Shown: positions 8,642-16,660 of the stretch, piece by piece | Position numbering within the stretch: position 1 is the first letter of the stretch | Layout: each line of letters starts with the position of its first letter | Program-made: the position numbers and the translations under genes | The notes under the pieces: generated by a model | What the model was told of the DNA's origin: nothing | Databases searched by the model: none | The model's input: only the letters and a program-made list of their open reading frames with translations | NCBI RefSeq assembly: GCF_000721105.1 | Contig: NZ_JOEV01000034.1 | Span: 1-64,000 of the forward strand | DNA length: 64,000 nucleotides | From: Streptomyces cellulosae | GTDB lineage: Bacteria > Actinomycetota > Actinomycetes > Streptomycetales > Streptomycetaceae | Direction: 5' to 3'

Positions 8642-8659
8642 ATGTGATGTGAGTCACAT
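8642..8659. promoter_or_regulatory. TGTGA-N6-TCACA palindrome (Rex- or Crp-type site)
   Basis: ATGTGATGTGAGTCACAT is an inverted repeat with both half-sites perfect (TGTGA/TCACA). It lies in the gap between the polyprenyl synthase stop and the CHRD gene start, and is centred about 108 bp upstream of that GTG. The same half-sites and spacing occur at 52685-52702 ahead of nuoA. This consensus is shared by Rex and by Crp-family regulators, so the regulator cannot be settled from sequence. Confidence 0.6.
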
Positions 8660-8685
8660 GAGAGGCGGGGGTGGGATCCGGCAGG

Positions 8686-9696
8686 TCAGCCCGCCCGGTG
8701 GACCACCGCGTCGCACATCTCCATGAGGGCCACCTTCGCGTCGCACTCCCGCAGGGGGGCCAGCGCGGAGCGGGCGTCCTCGGCGTAGCGGACCGTGTCG
8801 CGGCGGGCCTGCTCCAGCGCCGGGTGGACCCGCAGGCCCGCCAGGGCCTCGGCGTGCCGGGTGTCGTCGGTGAGGTCGGAGTCCAGGAGCTCGCACAGCG
8901 CGATGTCCTCGGCCAGGCCCAGCCGGGCCGCCCGCTCGCGCAGCCGCAGCACCGGCAGGGTCGGGATGCCCTCGCGCAGGTCGGTGCCCGGGGTCTTGCC
9001 GGACTCGTGGGAGTCGGAGGCGATGTCCAGGACGTCGTCCGCGAGCTGGAAGGCGACGCCCAGCCGCTCGCCGTACTGCGTCAGCACGTCGACCACCGTC
9101 TCGTCGGCACCCGACATCATCGCGCCGAACCGGCACGCCACCGCCACCAGCGAGCCCGTCTTGCCGCCCAGGACGTCGAGATAGTGCTCGACCGGGTCGC
9201 GTCCGTCCTGCGGTCCCGCGGTCTCCAGGATCTGGCCGGTGACCAGCCGTTCGAACGCCTCCGCCTGGACCCGGACCGCCTCGGGCCCGAGGTCGGCCAG
9301 GATGTGCGAGGCGCGGGCGAAGAGAAAGTCACCCGTGAGGACGGCGACCGAGTTGCCCCAGCGAGCGTTGGCGCTGTCCACGCCGCGCCGCACCTCGGCC
9401 TCGTCCATGACGTCGTCGTGGTAGAGCGTCGCCAGGTGGGTCAGCTCGACGACCACCGCCGACGGCACGATTCCGGGTGCATAGGGATCCCCGAACTGGG
9501 CGGCGAGCATCACCAGCAGTGGCCGAAAACGCTTTCCGCCCGCCCGCACCAGATGCTGGGCGGCCTCCGTGATGAAGGGAACCTCGCTCTTGGTGGCTTC
9601 GAGCAGTCCCTCCTCGACAGCCGACAATCCGGCCTGGACATCGGCTTCCAGAGCCTGGTCCCGCACGCTCAGCCCGAACGGCCCGACGACGGTCAC
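8686..9696 (-). CDS. Long-chain trans-polyprenyl diphosphate synthase
   Basis: A 336-residue polyprenyl synthetase. It condenses isopentenyl diphosphate onto an allylic primer to make the menaquinone side chain or a related long isoprenoid. Visible are GGKRFRP (53-59), the first Asp-rich motif DDVMD (94-98), GKTGSL (around 179) and the second motif DDVLD (220-224). Residues before DDVMD are small or medium (Leu-Tyr-His), consistent with a long-chain product. It starts at GTG 9696 with AGGAGA upstream. The gene stands alone, but the nearby MenG, MenJ-like and nuo genes support a quinone-tail role. Exact chain length cannot be read. Confidence 0.92.
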   Translation of the reverse strand: MTVVGPFGLSVRDQALEADVQAGLSAVEEGLLEATKSEVPFITEAAQHLVRAGGKRFRPLLVMLAAQFGDPYAPGIVPSAVVVELTHLATLYHDDVMDEAEVRRGVDSANARWGNSVAVLTGDFLFARASHILADLGPEAVRVQAEAFERLVTGQILETAGPQDGRDPVEHYLDVLGGKTGSLVAVACRFGAMMSGADETVVDVLTQYGERLGVAFQLADDVLDIASDSHESGKTPGTDLREGIPTLPVLRLRERAARLGLAEDIALCELLDSDLTDDTRHAEALAGLRVHPALEQARRDTVRYAEDARSALAPLRECDAKVALMEMCDAVVHRAG

Positions 9697-10015
9697 GAGG
9701 GATCTCCTGTCTGCTGGTGCCTTCTGGCGATTACACGGTTTGTCGATAGGTCGCTGCCCTCACTCAAGTCAGCGTATCCGGTCACCTTTCGATCGCCGAT
9801 AGCGCCTGCCCGTCCAGCCCGGGCGGTATCGGATCACTCCCAGTATGTTTTTGATCATTTGATATCACCTGATATCCACCGACTTACACGGAAGAAGTTG
9901 AGCGTGTCCCGAACCACCCTCGACGTCACTCCCCGCAGTCCCCCGCCGCCCGAGGACGATCACGCCTTCTTCGGCCGGCCCGGGGGCCCGCTCACCCTCT
10001 CCGGTCTCGAGGTCT
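9697..10015. other. Intergenic region with possible tiny ORF
   Basis: The left part holds the promoter of the minus-strand polyprenyl synthase gene. A relatively AT-rich stretch at 9845-9880 carries two TGATATC copies. A 37-codon frame from GTG 9904 to 10017 has GGAAGAAG upstream; its product (DDHAFFGRPGGPLTL within it) is not recognised and may be debris next to the following pseudogene. No firm gene is claimed. Confidence 0.3.
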
Positions 10016-11454
10016 GACGTCCTTCCCCATGAGACGACCCGCGAGGACCTCCGCATCCCGTTGTCCGGGGGCACCTCCCACGCTTTCGGCACTCAGGAAC
10101 CGGTACCCGCTCTCCTCGAATACCTGCCGTACTGCCTCACCGACCGGACCGCGCCCCACGACATTCGGCGACCGAACCGGCCGGCGGGGTCGAGGTGGTC
10201 GAGTGGCTCGCGGCGCAGCCCTGGTACGACGGCAAGGCCGGCATGTTCGGCATCTCCTGGGGCGGCTTCCGCTCCCTCCAGTTCGCGACCCTCGCACCCG
10301 AGCCGCTCAAGGCAGTCGTCACGGTCTGCTCACCGACGACTGCTATGACAACGACGTGCATCACATGGGAGGTTCCGTCCTCGCGGTGGACATGCACGTC
10401 TGGGCGGCCACCATGCTCGCCTTCGTCTCGCGCCCGCCGGACCCGCGGTACGCCGACGAGGGCCGGCGGGACATGGGGCTCACGCGGCTCGAAGAGGTCG
10501 AACCCTTCATCCACACCTGGCTCTCGGCTTCCTCCAGGAGACCCTGCGCTGGCGAAACCACCGACTCAAGGGCGTCGACTCCGGCGCGATACGCGAGCCG
10601 CCGGACCAGCGGGAGGAGGACGCGCGGTCGGTGTGCTTCGCGCGAAGTGGGAGAGGAGACCTGGGTGTTGGAGTGGCCGTGGGTACGGCTGAGGCTGACC
10701 GGCGAGGTGCCGCGCGGCCAGGTGGGCGCCCGGGTCTGCGACGTCGCCCCGGACGGCTCCTCCCTTCCTGGTCACCCGGGGCGTGCTGAACCTGTCGGCG
10801 CGTCAGGGGCGGGACGGGCCTCGTTGCGTGGGAGCCGGGAGCCACGCAGGACGTGGAGTTCGAGCTGAACGGCATCGGTCACGCCTTCCCGGCTGGACAC
10901 CGCATCCGGCTCGCGGTCTCCTCCGCGTACTGGCCGTGGATCTGGCCGCAGCCCGAGTCGGCGGCGGGCTACACCCTGGACCCGGCGGGCAGTGTGCTGG
11001 AACCCCCGGTACGGGAAAGGGAATCGGAGCCGAGCATCTCGTTCGAGGAGCCCGAGCAGTCGGAGCCGCTGAGGGTGAGCCTCCCCGCGACGCTGGACGA
11101 GCCGCGTCCGGAACGGCTGGTCGTACGGGATGCGGCCAAGGGTGAGTGGCGGCTGGAGGTCGATCCGCGCTACGGCGGCACCCGCGTGTATCCCGACGGA
11201 CTGGAGTTCACCGAGGACGCGCGGGAGACGTACACGATCAACGAGACGGACCCCTGTCGGCGCGGGCCCGCTCGGACTGGTCGGTCCGGCCGCACCGGCC
11301 GGAGCTCGGCTGGGAGACCACGGTCCGTACCCACTCGGAGCTCGCCTGTGACGAAACGGACCTTCTGACCTCGAACGAGGTGGTCTGCACGGAGGGCGGC
11401 GAAGCGGTCTTCCACCGCAGCTGGGAGAAGCGGATCCCACGCGCCGCCGGTTGA
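10016..11454 (+). pseudogene. Decayed CocE/NonD family hydrolase (X-Pro dipeptidyl-peptidase like)
   Basis: Fragments of one CocE/NonD-type alpha/beta hydrolase occur in order but in different frames. N-terminal ETTREDLRIPLSGGT and EPVPALLEYLPYCLTD are at 10025-10150. The nucleophile region AQPWYDGKAGMFGISWGGF follows at 10210-10270, then YDNDVHHMGGSVLAVDMH and FVSRPPDP at 10345-10445. LGFLQETLRW lies at about 10525. The C-terminal jelly-roll (VCDVAPDGSS, NGIGHAFPAGHRIRLAVSS, KGEWRLEVDPRYGGTRVYP, ending EKRIPR) runs from 10680 to the stop at 11454. At least four frameshifts are needed. Parts of the fold are absent between fragments, including the region after HTWL that carries the remaining catalytic residues. 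The gene is dead. Confidence 0.85.
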
Positions 11455-11692
11455 CTACGAGTTGGGCTCAATGCCCCATTTGCCTCGCTTGTGAACAGCC
11501 GTGACTTGGGTCACGTGCAGCCACTCGCGCCTCCCCTCCCGGGCACTCATGTTTCTCCTTTCCCTTTGCGCCAGTTGAGTCTTGGCAACAGCAAAGGATC
11601 AAGCACCCCATACGCCTCAGACCAAGGTCAAAAGGTGTGATGGGTGAATCCGGTACTTGTTTCGGACATGTGCTCTCGCATACGTTCCCGGC
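11455..11692 (+). promoter_or_regulatory. Upstream region of the LysM gene with a GTGAC palindrome
   Basis: This stretch precedes the riboswitch and should hold the promoter. CGTGAC-TTGG-GTCACG at 11500-11515 is a perfect inverted repeat (six-base arms, four-base spacer) and may bind a regulator such as a Crp-family protein; its spacing differs by one from the published Streptomyces Crp consensus, so this is only a suggestion. No coding sequence is evident. Confidence 0.35.
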
Positions 11693-11880
11693 CTGTCGGG
11701 CGGACGCCGAATCCTGCCGCCGCCCATGGAGACACCCATCGACGAACACCGCACGGCAGGAGCGGGGGACCCAGGTAAGTCGCCGTTCCGGACGTCTCAG
11801 GACATTCCGGAACGGCTTGGGGTTAAGTCGCGCCACCTCACGGCGGCGTGACCGGGCACCTCCCAGCCCGCACCCGACAG
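11693..11880 (+). ncRNA. c-di-AMP riboswitch (ydaO/yuaA type)
   Basis: CTGTCGGG (11693-11700) pairs perfectly with CCCGACAG (11873-11880) as the closing P1 stem. Inside are the hallmark conserved stretches: GCCGAATCCTGCC (from 11706), GGAGCGGGGGACCCA (about 11759-11773) and CTTGGGGTTAAGTC (about 11816-11829). CAGCTCACCTCGCAGGCG follows the P1 strand, as in Streptomyces members of this class. These riboswitches typically reduce expression of cell-wall hydrolase genes when c-di-AMP is high, and the gene beginning 35 bp later is such a hydrolase. Assigned from remembered consensus and the visible pairing. Confidence 0.88.
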
Positions 11881-11914
11881 CTCACCTCGCAGGCGCCGGA
11901 GAGGAAGCAAGGCC

Positions 11915-12658
11915 ATGGCCGCACGAGGTAAGCACAACCGTTCCAGAACCAGCCCGTTCACCCGAGGCGTCGTCGCAGCCGCGACGGGCGTCGTCGCTCT
12001 CGCCGTCCCGCTGCTGGGCGCGACCGAAGCGAGCGCCGCACAGCCGACCCAGGCTCCCGCCGCGCTGACCGTGGCACCGCAGGTCAGGTCCGTCACGTAC
12101 ACCACGGCCCACGGCGACACGCTCTACGACATCGCGAACAAGTACGGCACTCCCGGCGGCTGGCACCAGCTCTACAAGGACAACCGCAAGGCCATCGGCG
12201 CCAACCCCGGGCTGATCCACGCGGGTCTCAAGCTGAACGTCAAGACGACGAAGAAGGCGAGCGCGCCCGCCTCGAAGGCCGCCACGAAGGCCGCCCCGGC
12301 CGTCGCCAAGGCCACCCCGGCCGCCCTCAAGACCTACGCGAACAACCTCGACGGCTGGATCCGCGAGTCGCTGGACATCATGGCGCAGCACGGCATCCCC
12401 GGCTCGTACGACGGCATCTACCGCAACGTCATGCGCGAGTCGTCCGGCAACCCGCTGGCCATCAACAACTGGGACTCCAACGCCGCGGCGGGCACCCCGT
12501 CCAAGGGCCTGCTCCAGACCATCGACCCGACCTTCCAGGCGTACCACGTCGCCGGCACGTCGTGGGACCCGTACGACCCGGTCGCGAACATCACCGCCGC
12601 CTGCAACTACGCGGCCGCGCGGTACGGCTCGATCGACAACGTGAACGGCCCGTACTGA
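11915..12658 (+). CDS. Secreted LysM / lytic transglycosylase-like cell-wall hydrolase
   Basis: A 247-residue exported peptidoglycan hydrolase. It has a signal peptide to about residue 42 (GVVAAATGVVALAVPLLGATEASAA). A LysM domain spans about 62-105 (TTAHGDTLYDIANKYG, NPGLIHAGLKL). An Ala/Lys/Thr linker follows, then an SLT-type domain from about 140 to the end with catalytic Glu175 in RNVMRESSGNP, then SKGLLQTIDPTF and a final AACNYAAARYGS. It should cleave glycan strands outside the cell. GAGAGGAAG precedes the ATG. The c-di-AMP riboswitch in its leader indicates control tied to osmotic state and dormancy/germination, as known for rpf-like genes in Streptomyces. Confidence 0.93.
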   Translation: MAARGKHNRSRTSPFTRGVVAAATGVVALAVPLLGATEASAAQPTQAPAALTVAPQVRSVTYTTAHGDTLYDIANKYGTPGGWHQLYKDNRKAIGANPGLIHAGLKLNVKTTKKASAPASKAATKAAPAVAKATPAALKTYANNLDGWIRESLDIMAQHGIPGSYDGIYRNVMRESSGNPLAINNWDSNAAAGTPSKGLLQTIDPTFQAYHVAGTSWDPYDPVANITAACNYAAARYGSIDNVNGPY

Positions 12659-12660
12659 GC

Positions 12661-12732
12661 CTCGGCACGTACCTGGGTCTCAGCACGTACCTGGGTCTCA
12701 GCACGTAGCTGGGTCTCAGCACGTAGCTGAGT
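12661..12732. repeat. 18 bp tandem array (4 units) between convergent genes
   Basis: Four 18 bp units close to CTCAGCACGTACCTGGGT run from 12661 to 12732, filling the gap between the LysM gene stop (12658) and the HAD gene stop (12734). The sequence around the LysM stop (CGTACTGAGCCTCGG) resembles a unit with one base missing, as if the array grew from the gene end. Confidence 0.92.
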
Positions 12733-12733
12733 C

Positions 12734-13546
12734 TCAGCGCCGCGGAAACAGTCTTTCGAGGACGACGGCGATGCCGTCGTCCTCGTTCGACAGTGTCACC
12801 TCGTCGGCCACGGACTTGAGTTCGGGGTGGGCATTGGCCATCGCGACGCCGTGGGCGGCCCAGTCGAACATGGGAATGTCGTTGGGCATGTCACCGAAGG
12901 CGATGGTCCGGTCCGGGCCGAGGCCCAGGTGGTCGGCGGCGAGGGCGAGGCCCGTCGCCTTGGTGATGCCGCATGGCTGGAGTTCGACGGTCCCGGGACC
13001 CGACATGGTGACCGTGGCGAGGGAACCCACCACGGAACGCGCCGTGGCCGCCAACTCGTCGTCGGACAGGTAGGGATGGCGCAGCAGCACCTTGCTGATC
13101 GGCGCGCACCACAGGTCGTCGCGCCGGCCCACGCGGACGGCGGGCAGCGTCGGGTGGGGCATGAGGTAGCCCGGCTCGATGAGGGTCAGACCGTCGACGC
13201 CGTCCTGGTCGACGGCCGCGTACACCTGACCCACCTCGGCCTCGATCTTGCCGAGCGCGGTCTCGGCCAGCTCCCGGTCCAAGGTGACGGACCAGAGCAG
13301 ACGGTCCGCGCCGGCGTCGTACACCTGCGCGCCCTGCCCGCACACCGCGAGCCCCTCGCTGCCCAGGTCGTCGAGGAGGGGTCGTACTCTGGGCGCCGGC
13401 CGGCCGGTGACGACGAGGTGCCGGGCGCCGGCCGCCGCCACCCGCGCGAGCGCGGTGAGTGACCGGTCGGAGAACGTGTCGTCGCCGCGCAGCAGCGTTC
13501 CGTCCAGGTCGGTGGCGATGAGTGAATATGCGGTGGGTGCGGCCAT
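12734..13546 (-). CDS. HAD-IIB (Cof-type) sugar/nucleotide phosphatase
   Basis: A 270-residue cytosolic hydrolase of the Cof subfamily of haloacid dehalogenase phosphatases. Motif I is DLDGTLL with Asp13 and Asp15. Motif II is in HLVVTGRPAPRV. The conserved Lys is in GITKATGLALAADHLG and motif IV is GDMPNDIPMF. The class C2 cap domain lies between motifs II and III. Substrates of this family are typically sugar phosphates or flavin/pyridoxal phosphates and cannot be predicted here. The gene converges on the LysM gene and follows the LacI gene in the same direction after about 190 bp. Confidence 0.88.
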   Translation of the reverse strand: MAAPTAYSLIATDLDGTLLRGDDTFSDRSLTALARVAAAGARHLVVTGRPAPRVRPLLDDLGSEGLAVCGQGAQVYDAGADRLLWSVTLDRELAETALGKIEAEVGQVYAAVDQDGVDGLTLIEPGYLMPHPTLPAVRVGRRDDLWCAPISKVLLRHPYLSDDELAATARSVVGSLATVTMSGPGTVELQPCGITKATGLALAADHLGLGPDRTIAFGDMPNDIPMFDWAAHGVAMANAHPELKSVADEVTLSNEDDGIAVVLERLFPRR

Positions 13547-13639
13547 GATCAGAGAATACGGATGGAACGCCCCGCCGACTCGACGTGAACCGGACGGCTG
13601 CAGCCTTCACATGCGTTGACGCGTGCTCCGGTTACGGCG

Positions 13640-13736
13640 GCGGTCGCGGTCACGGTCCTGAGACGGTCGCGGTCCTGACGGTCGCGGTCGTCGTGGGGCG
13701 CGGTCCTCACGGTCCTCGCGGTCACGGTCTCCGCGG
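13640..13736. repeat. Degenerate GCGGTCACGGTCCT-type repeat after the LacI gene
   Basis: The interval between the HAD gene start and the LacI gene stop contains many short degenerate copies of GCGGTC(A/C)CGGTC and GACGGTCGCGGTC. It is not coding and begins directly after the LacI stop codon on the minus strand. No clean unit length can be assigned. Confidence 0.6.
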
Positions 13737-14765
13737 TCACGCGGAGTCGCGTACCACCAGTTCGGTCGGGAGTATCACTCCCGCCGTGTCCTCCCCCGCG
13801 ATCTGGGCGAGCAGCATGCGGACCATCTCGGCGCTGATGCGGTCGTAGGGCTGACGCATGGTGGTGAGCGCCGGGGTGACGGCGGTGGCCGCGGCCGAGT
13901 CGTCGAAGCCTCCGACAGCGATGTCATCGGGAACCGAACGGCCCAACTGGTGCAGGGCGTTGACGACTCCCTGGGCCATGAGGTCGGAGGCGACGAACAC
14001 CGCGTCCAGGTCGGGGGCCCGGGACAGGAGCCGACGGGCCGCCTCCTCGCCGCCGGCGCGGCGGTAGTCGCCCTCCGCCACCAGTGCCGGGTCGTAGGGC
14101 AGGCCGGCCTCGGCGAGCACTTCGCGGTAGCCGGCCAGCCGGTCGGTGCCGCCCGGAGTGTCCAACGGGCCGGTGATCATCCCGATGCGGCGGCGGCCCG
14201 CGTCGAGCAGGTGGCGGACCATCTCCCGGGCACCGTCACGGTCGTCGGCCGCCACGTAGCTCACCTTGGACCCGAGGCCCATCGGCTTGCCGCAGGCCAC
14301 CAACGGCATCCCGGCGGCGCGCAGTTCGGCGGCGACCGGGTCCCCGCTGTGGCTGGAGACCAGCAGCACCCCGTCCACGTGGCCCGAGGTGATGTAGCGG
14401 GTCAGCCGGCGCCGGTCGTCGTCTGTCGCGGCGAGCATCAGCAGCAACGGGATGTCGTGCCGGGCGAGATGCTCGGTGCAGCCGCGCAGCAGCACGTTGA
14501 AGTTGGGGTCCTCGAAGAACTTCTCCTGCGGTTCCGTGAGCAGGAAGGCCACCGAATCCGAACGGCCCGTACTCAGGCTGCGCGCATGCCGGTTGACCAC
14601 GTACCCCGTCTTCCTGATGGCGGCCTCCACCGACCGCCGGGCGGCCGGCGAGACGTAGTGGCCGCCGTTCAGGAAGCGGGAGACGGTGCCCCGCGACACG
14701 CCCGCCTCCCGCGCCACGTCGTGAATGGTGGGCGGTCTGCGGCGTCCGTTCGCGCTGGTGGTCAT
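13737..14765 (-). CDS. LacI-family transcriptional regulator of the galactan locus
   Basis: A 342-residue repressor. The N-terminal helix-turn-helix is canonical (TIHDVAREAGVSRGTVSRFLNG, residues about 13-34), with the hinge helix near AAIRKTGYVVNRHARSL. The periplasmic-binding-like sugar domain follows (DGVLLVSSHSGDP, GRRRIGMITGPLDTPGGTDRL, DIAVGGFDDS). It lies 24 bp upstream of the permease gene stop in the same orientation, downstream of no other gene of the locus. The two CTGTGATCGTGCACAG sites in the promoter region at 18.1-18.2 kb are its most likely operators. The effector is probably a galactose-containing oligosaccharide (inference from GH53). Confidence 0.9.
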   Translation of the reverse strand: MTTSANGRRRPPTIHDVAREAGVSRGTVSRFLNGGHYVSPAARRSVEAAIRKTGYVVNRHARSLSTGRSDSVAFLLTEPQEKFFEDPNFNVLLRGCTEHLARHDIPLLLMLAATDDDRRRLTRYITSGHVDGVLLVSSHSGDPVAAELRAAGMPLVACGKPMGLGSKVSYVAADDRDGAREMVRHLLDAGRRRIGMITGPLDTPGGTDRLAGYREVLAEAGLPYDPALVAEGDYRRAGGEEAARRLLSRAPDLDAVFVASDLMAQGVVNALHQLGRSVPDDIAVGGFDDSAAATAVTPALTTMRQPYDRISAEMVRMLLAQIAGEDTAGVILPTELVVRDSA

Positions 14766-14789
14766 GTTCCTCGTTCAGGAAAGGGGTGT

Positions 14790-15668
14790 TCAGGACTTGA
14801 TCGAGCCGCTCAGCAGGTCCAGGGACCAGAACCGCTGGATCACCAGGAAGAGCGCGATCAGCGGGACGATCGCGAGCAGGCATCCGGTGATGACCAGGGT
14901 GTAGAGCGCCGGCTGCGAGGCGCCCTGGGCGAGCAGCGTGTAGAGCCCGAGGGTGATCGGGAACTTGGTGTCGTCGGCCAGCATCACGTACGGCAGCAGG
15001 AAGTTGTTCCAGATGGCGACGAACTGGAAGAGGAACACCGTGATCAGGCCGGGCATCATCATCGGTACGGCGATCCGCGAGAAGATCCGCCACTCGCTCG
15101 CGCCGTCCATACGGGCGGCCTCCATGAGTTCGGCGGGCACGGAGGCGGCCGCGTAGATGCGGACCAGGTAGACGCCGTACGGGGAGAGGATCGAGGGCAG
15201 CAGCATCGACCAGTACGAGTCGGCCATGCCCATCTTCGACAGCAGCAGGTACTGCGGGACGGCCAGCACGATGCTCGGCACCAGGACGCCGGCCAGGATC
15301 ACCTTGAAGATGAACTCCCGCCCGCGGAAGGCGTACCGGCCGAGGGCATAGCCGCCGGCGGCGGAGACCGCGGCCGACAGCAGGGCGCCGACACCGGCGT
15401 AGAAGACGGAGTTGGCCATCCACTGCCAGTAGATGCCGTCGCGGTAGTCGGTCAGGTCGCCGAGGTTGTCGAGGAAACCGGTGCCGGGGGCGAAGCTGAA
15501 GGTGGAGAAGAGCTCCGACCGGTCCTTGGTCGCCGCGATGACCACCCAGGCGATGGGGATCAGGCAGTAGAGCGTGCCGAGGAGCAGCACGAGCGTGGGG
15601 ACCCAGGCCGTGCGCCGCGCGCGGGCGGTCCTGCCGGTGGCGTCGGCGGTGAGGGTGAGGGGGGTCAT
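14790..15668 (-). CDS. Carbohydrate ABC transporter permease (MalG type)
   Basis: A 292-residue inner-membrane permease with about six transmembrane helices. The ATPase-contact EAA loop is clear (ELMEAARMDGASEWRIFSRIAVPMM, residues about 185-210). The conserved P-loop-like end (IALFLVIQRFWSLDLLSGSIK) is typical of MalG/GanQ homologues. ATG 15668 overlaps the stop of the upstream permease gene as ATGA. No ATPase gene is in the locus; in Streptomyces such importers usually share the general ATPase MsiK (established knowledge), which would explain the absence. Confidence 0.92.
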   Translation of the reverse strand: MTPLTLTADATGRTARARRTAWVPTLVLLLGTLYCLIPIAWVVIAATKDRSELFSTFSFAPGTGFLDNLGDLTDYRDGIYWQWMANSVFYAGVGALLSAAVSAAGGYALGRYAFRGREFIFKVILAGVLVPSIVLAVPQYLLLSKMGMADSYWSMLLPSILSPYGVYLVRIYAAASVPAELMEAARMDGASEWRIFSRIAVPMMMPGLITVFLFQFVAIWNNFLLPYVMLADDTKFPITLGLYTLLAQGASQPALYTLVITGCLLAIVPLIALFLVIQRFWSLDLLSGSIKS

Positions 15669-16660
15669 GCCCGGTCCTCCCGGGTGTAGCGGTCGGAGAT
15701 GCGCAGCAGGGTGAAGGAGAGGACGAACGTGGCCAGGGCCAGGACGACCGCGGTGGCGGAGGCACCGTAGATGTCGGACTTCAGGAAGGCACTGTCGTAG
15801 ATGGCCATCAGCGGGCTCCACGTGCTCTGCAGGTTGTTCGTGAGCGGCTTCAAGGCCATCGGCTCGGTGAAGACCTGCAGGGTGGCGATCACCGAGAAGA
15901 AGAAGGTGAGCACCAGCGAGGGCATCACGATCGGGATCTTGATGCGGAGGGCGATCTTGAGGTTGGACGCCCCGTCGATCCGGGCCGCCTCGTAGATGTC
16001 CGGCGGGATCGCCCTCAGCGCGGTGTAGATGACGATCATGTTGAAGCCGGTGCCGCCCCAGACCGCGATGTTCGCGAAGGAGAGGTAGAGGTTGCCGCCG
16101 TTGAACAGGTCCGGTTGCGGGAGGCCGAACTTGTCCAGCAGGTAGTAGAACGGGCTGACCGTCGGCAGGTAGAGGAAGCCCCACATGAGGGCGGCGATGA
16201 TGCCGGGCACGGCGTACGGCAGGAAGATCATCAGCCGGGCGAAGGGCGCGCTGCGTGCCTTGGGGGTGTCCAGCATGAGCGCGAAGACCAACGCGAGGCC
16301 CAGCATGGTCGGGATGACGATCAGGCCGTAGCCGAAGGCCCGCAGCACGCTGTGGCCGAACTCCGAGTTGTGGAGCACGTCGACGTAGTTGCCGAGGCCG
16401 TTCCAGACCTCCGAGCGGGCCCCCTTGCCGAGGCCGATCCCCTTGACCTTGACCTTGTGCAGGCTGAGCCAGATCGCGTACCCGATGGGCACCAGGGTGA
16501 AGGCGGCGAAGAGCACCAGTGTGGGAACCAGGAACCAGTACGGTGCGCTGCGGCCACGGCGGCGGGGTCGGCTGGGGCGGACGGACGGGGCGGTGCCGGT
16601 GCCGTCCGCCAAGGGCCCGACCTCGACGCGGTCGGAGCCCTTGAGCGGAGCGCTGGTCAT
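15665..16660 (-). CDS. Carbohydrate ABC transporter permease (MalF type)
   Basis: A 331-residue permease partner of the MalG-type protein. Residues 1-40 are cytosolic and Arg/Pro-rich. The first helix is PYWFLVPTLVLFAAFTLVPI, and the EAA loop is DIYEAARIDGASNLKIALRIKIP (about 225-247). A long periplasmic loop near residues 70-95 carries charged sequence (KVKVKGIGLGKGARSEVW). ATG 16660 overlaps the binding-protein gene stop as ATGA, so the three transport genes are one coupled operon. Expected role: import of galacto-oligosaccharides released by the GH53 enzyme. Confidence 0.92.
   Translation of the reverse strand: MTSAPLKGSDRVEVGPLADGTGTAPSVRPSRPRRRGRSAPYWFLVPTLVLFAAFTLVPIGYAIWLSLHKVKVKGIGLGKGARSEVWNGLGNYVDVLHNSEFGHSVLRAFGYGLIVIPTMLGLALVFALMLDTPKARSAPFARLMIFLPYAVPGIIAALMWGFLYLPTVSPFYYLLDKFGLPQPDLFNGGNLYLSFANIAVWGGTGFNMIVIYTALRAIPPDIYEAARIDGASNLKIALRIKIPIVMPSLVLTFFFSVIATLQVFTEPMALKPLTNNLQSTWSPLMAIYDSAFLKSDIYGASATAVVLALATFVLSFTLLRISDRYTREDRA

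Noticed and set aside
12661..12732. CRISPR-like appearance of the short regular repeats
   Set aside because: Units are directly adjacent with no unique spacers, only four copies, and no cas genes are in the window.
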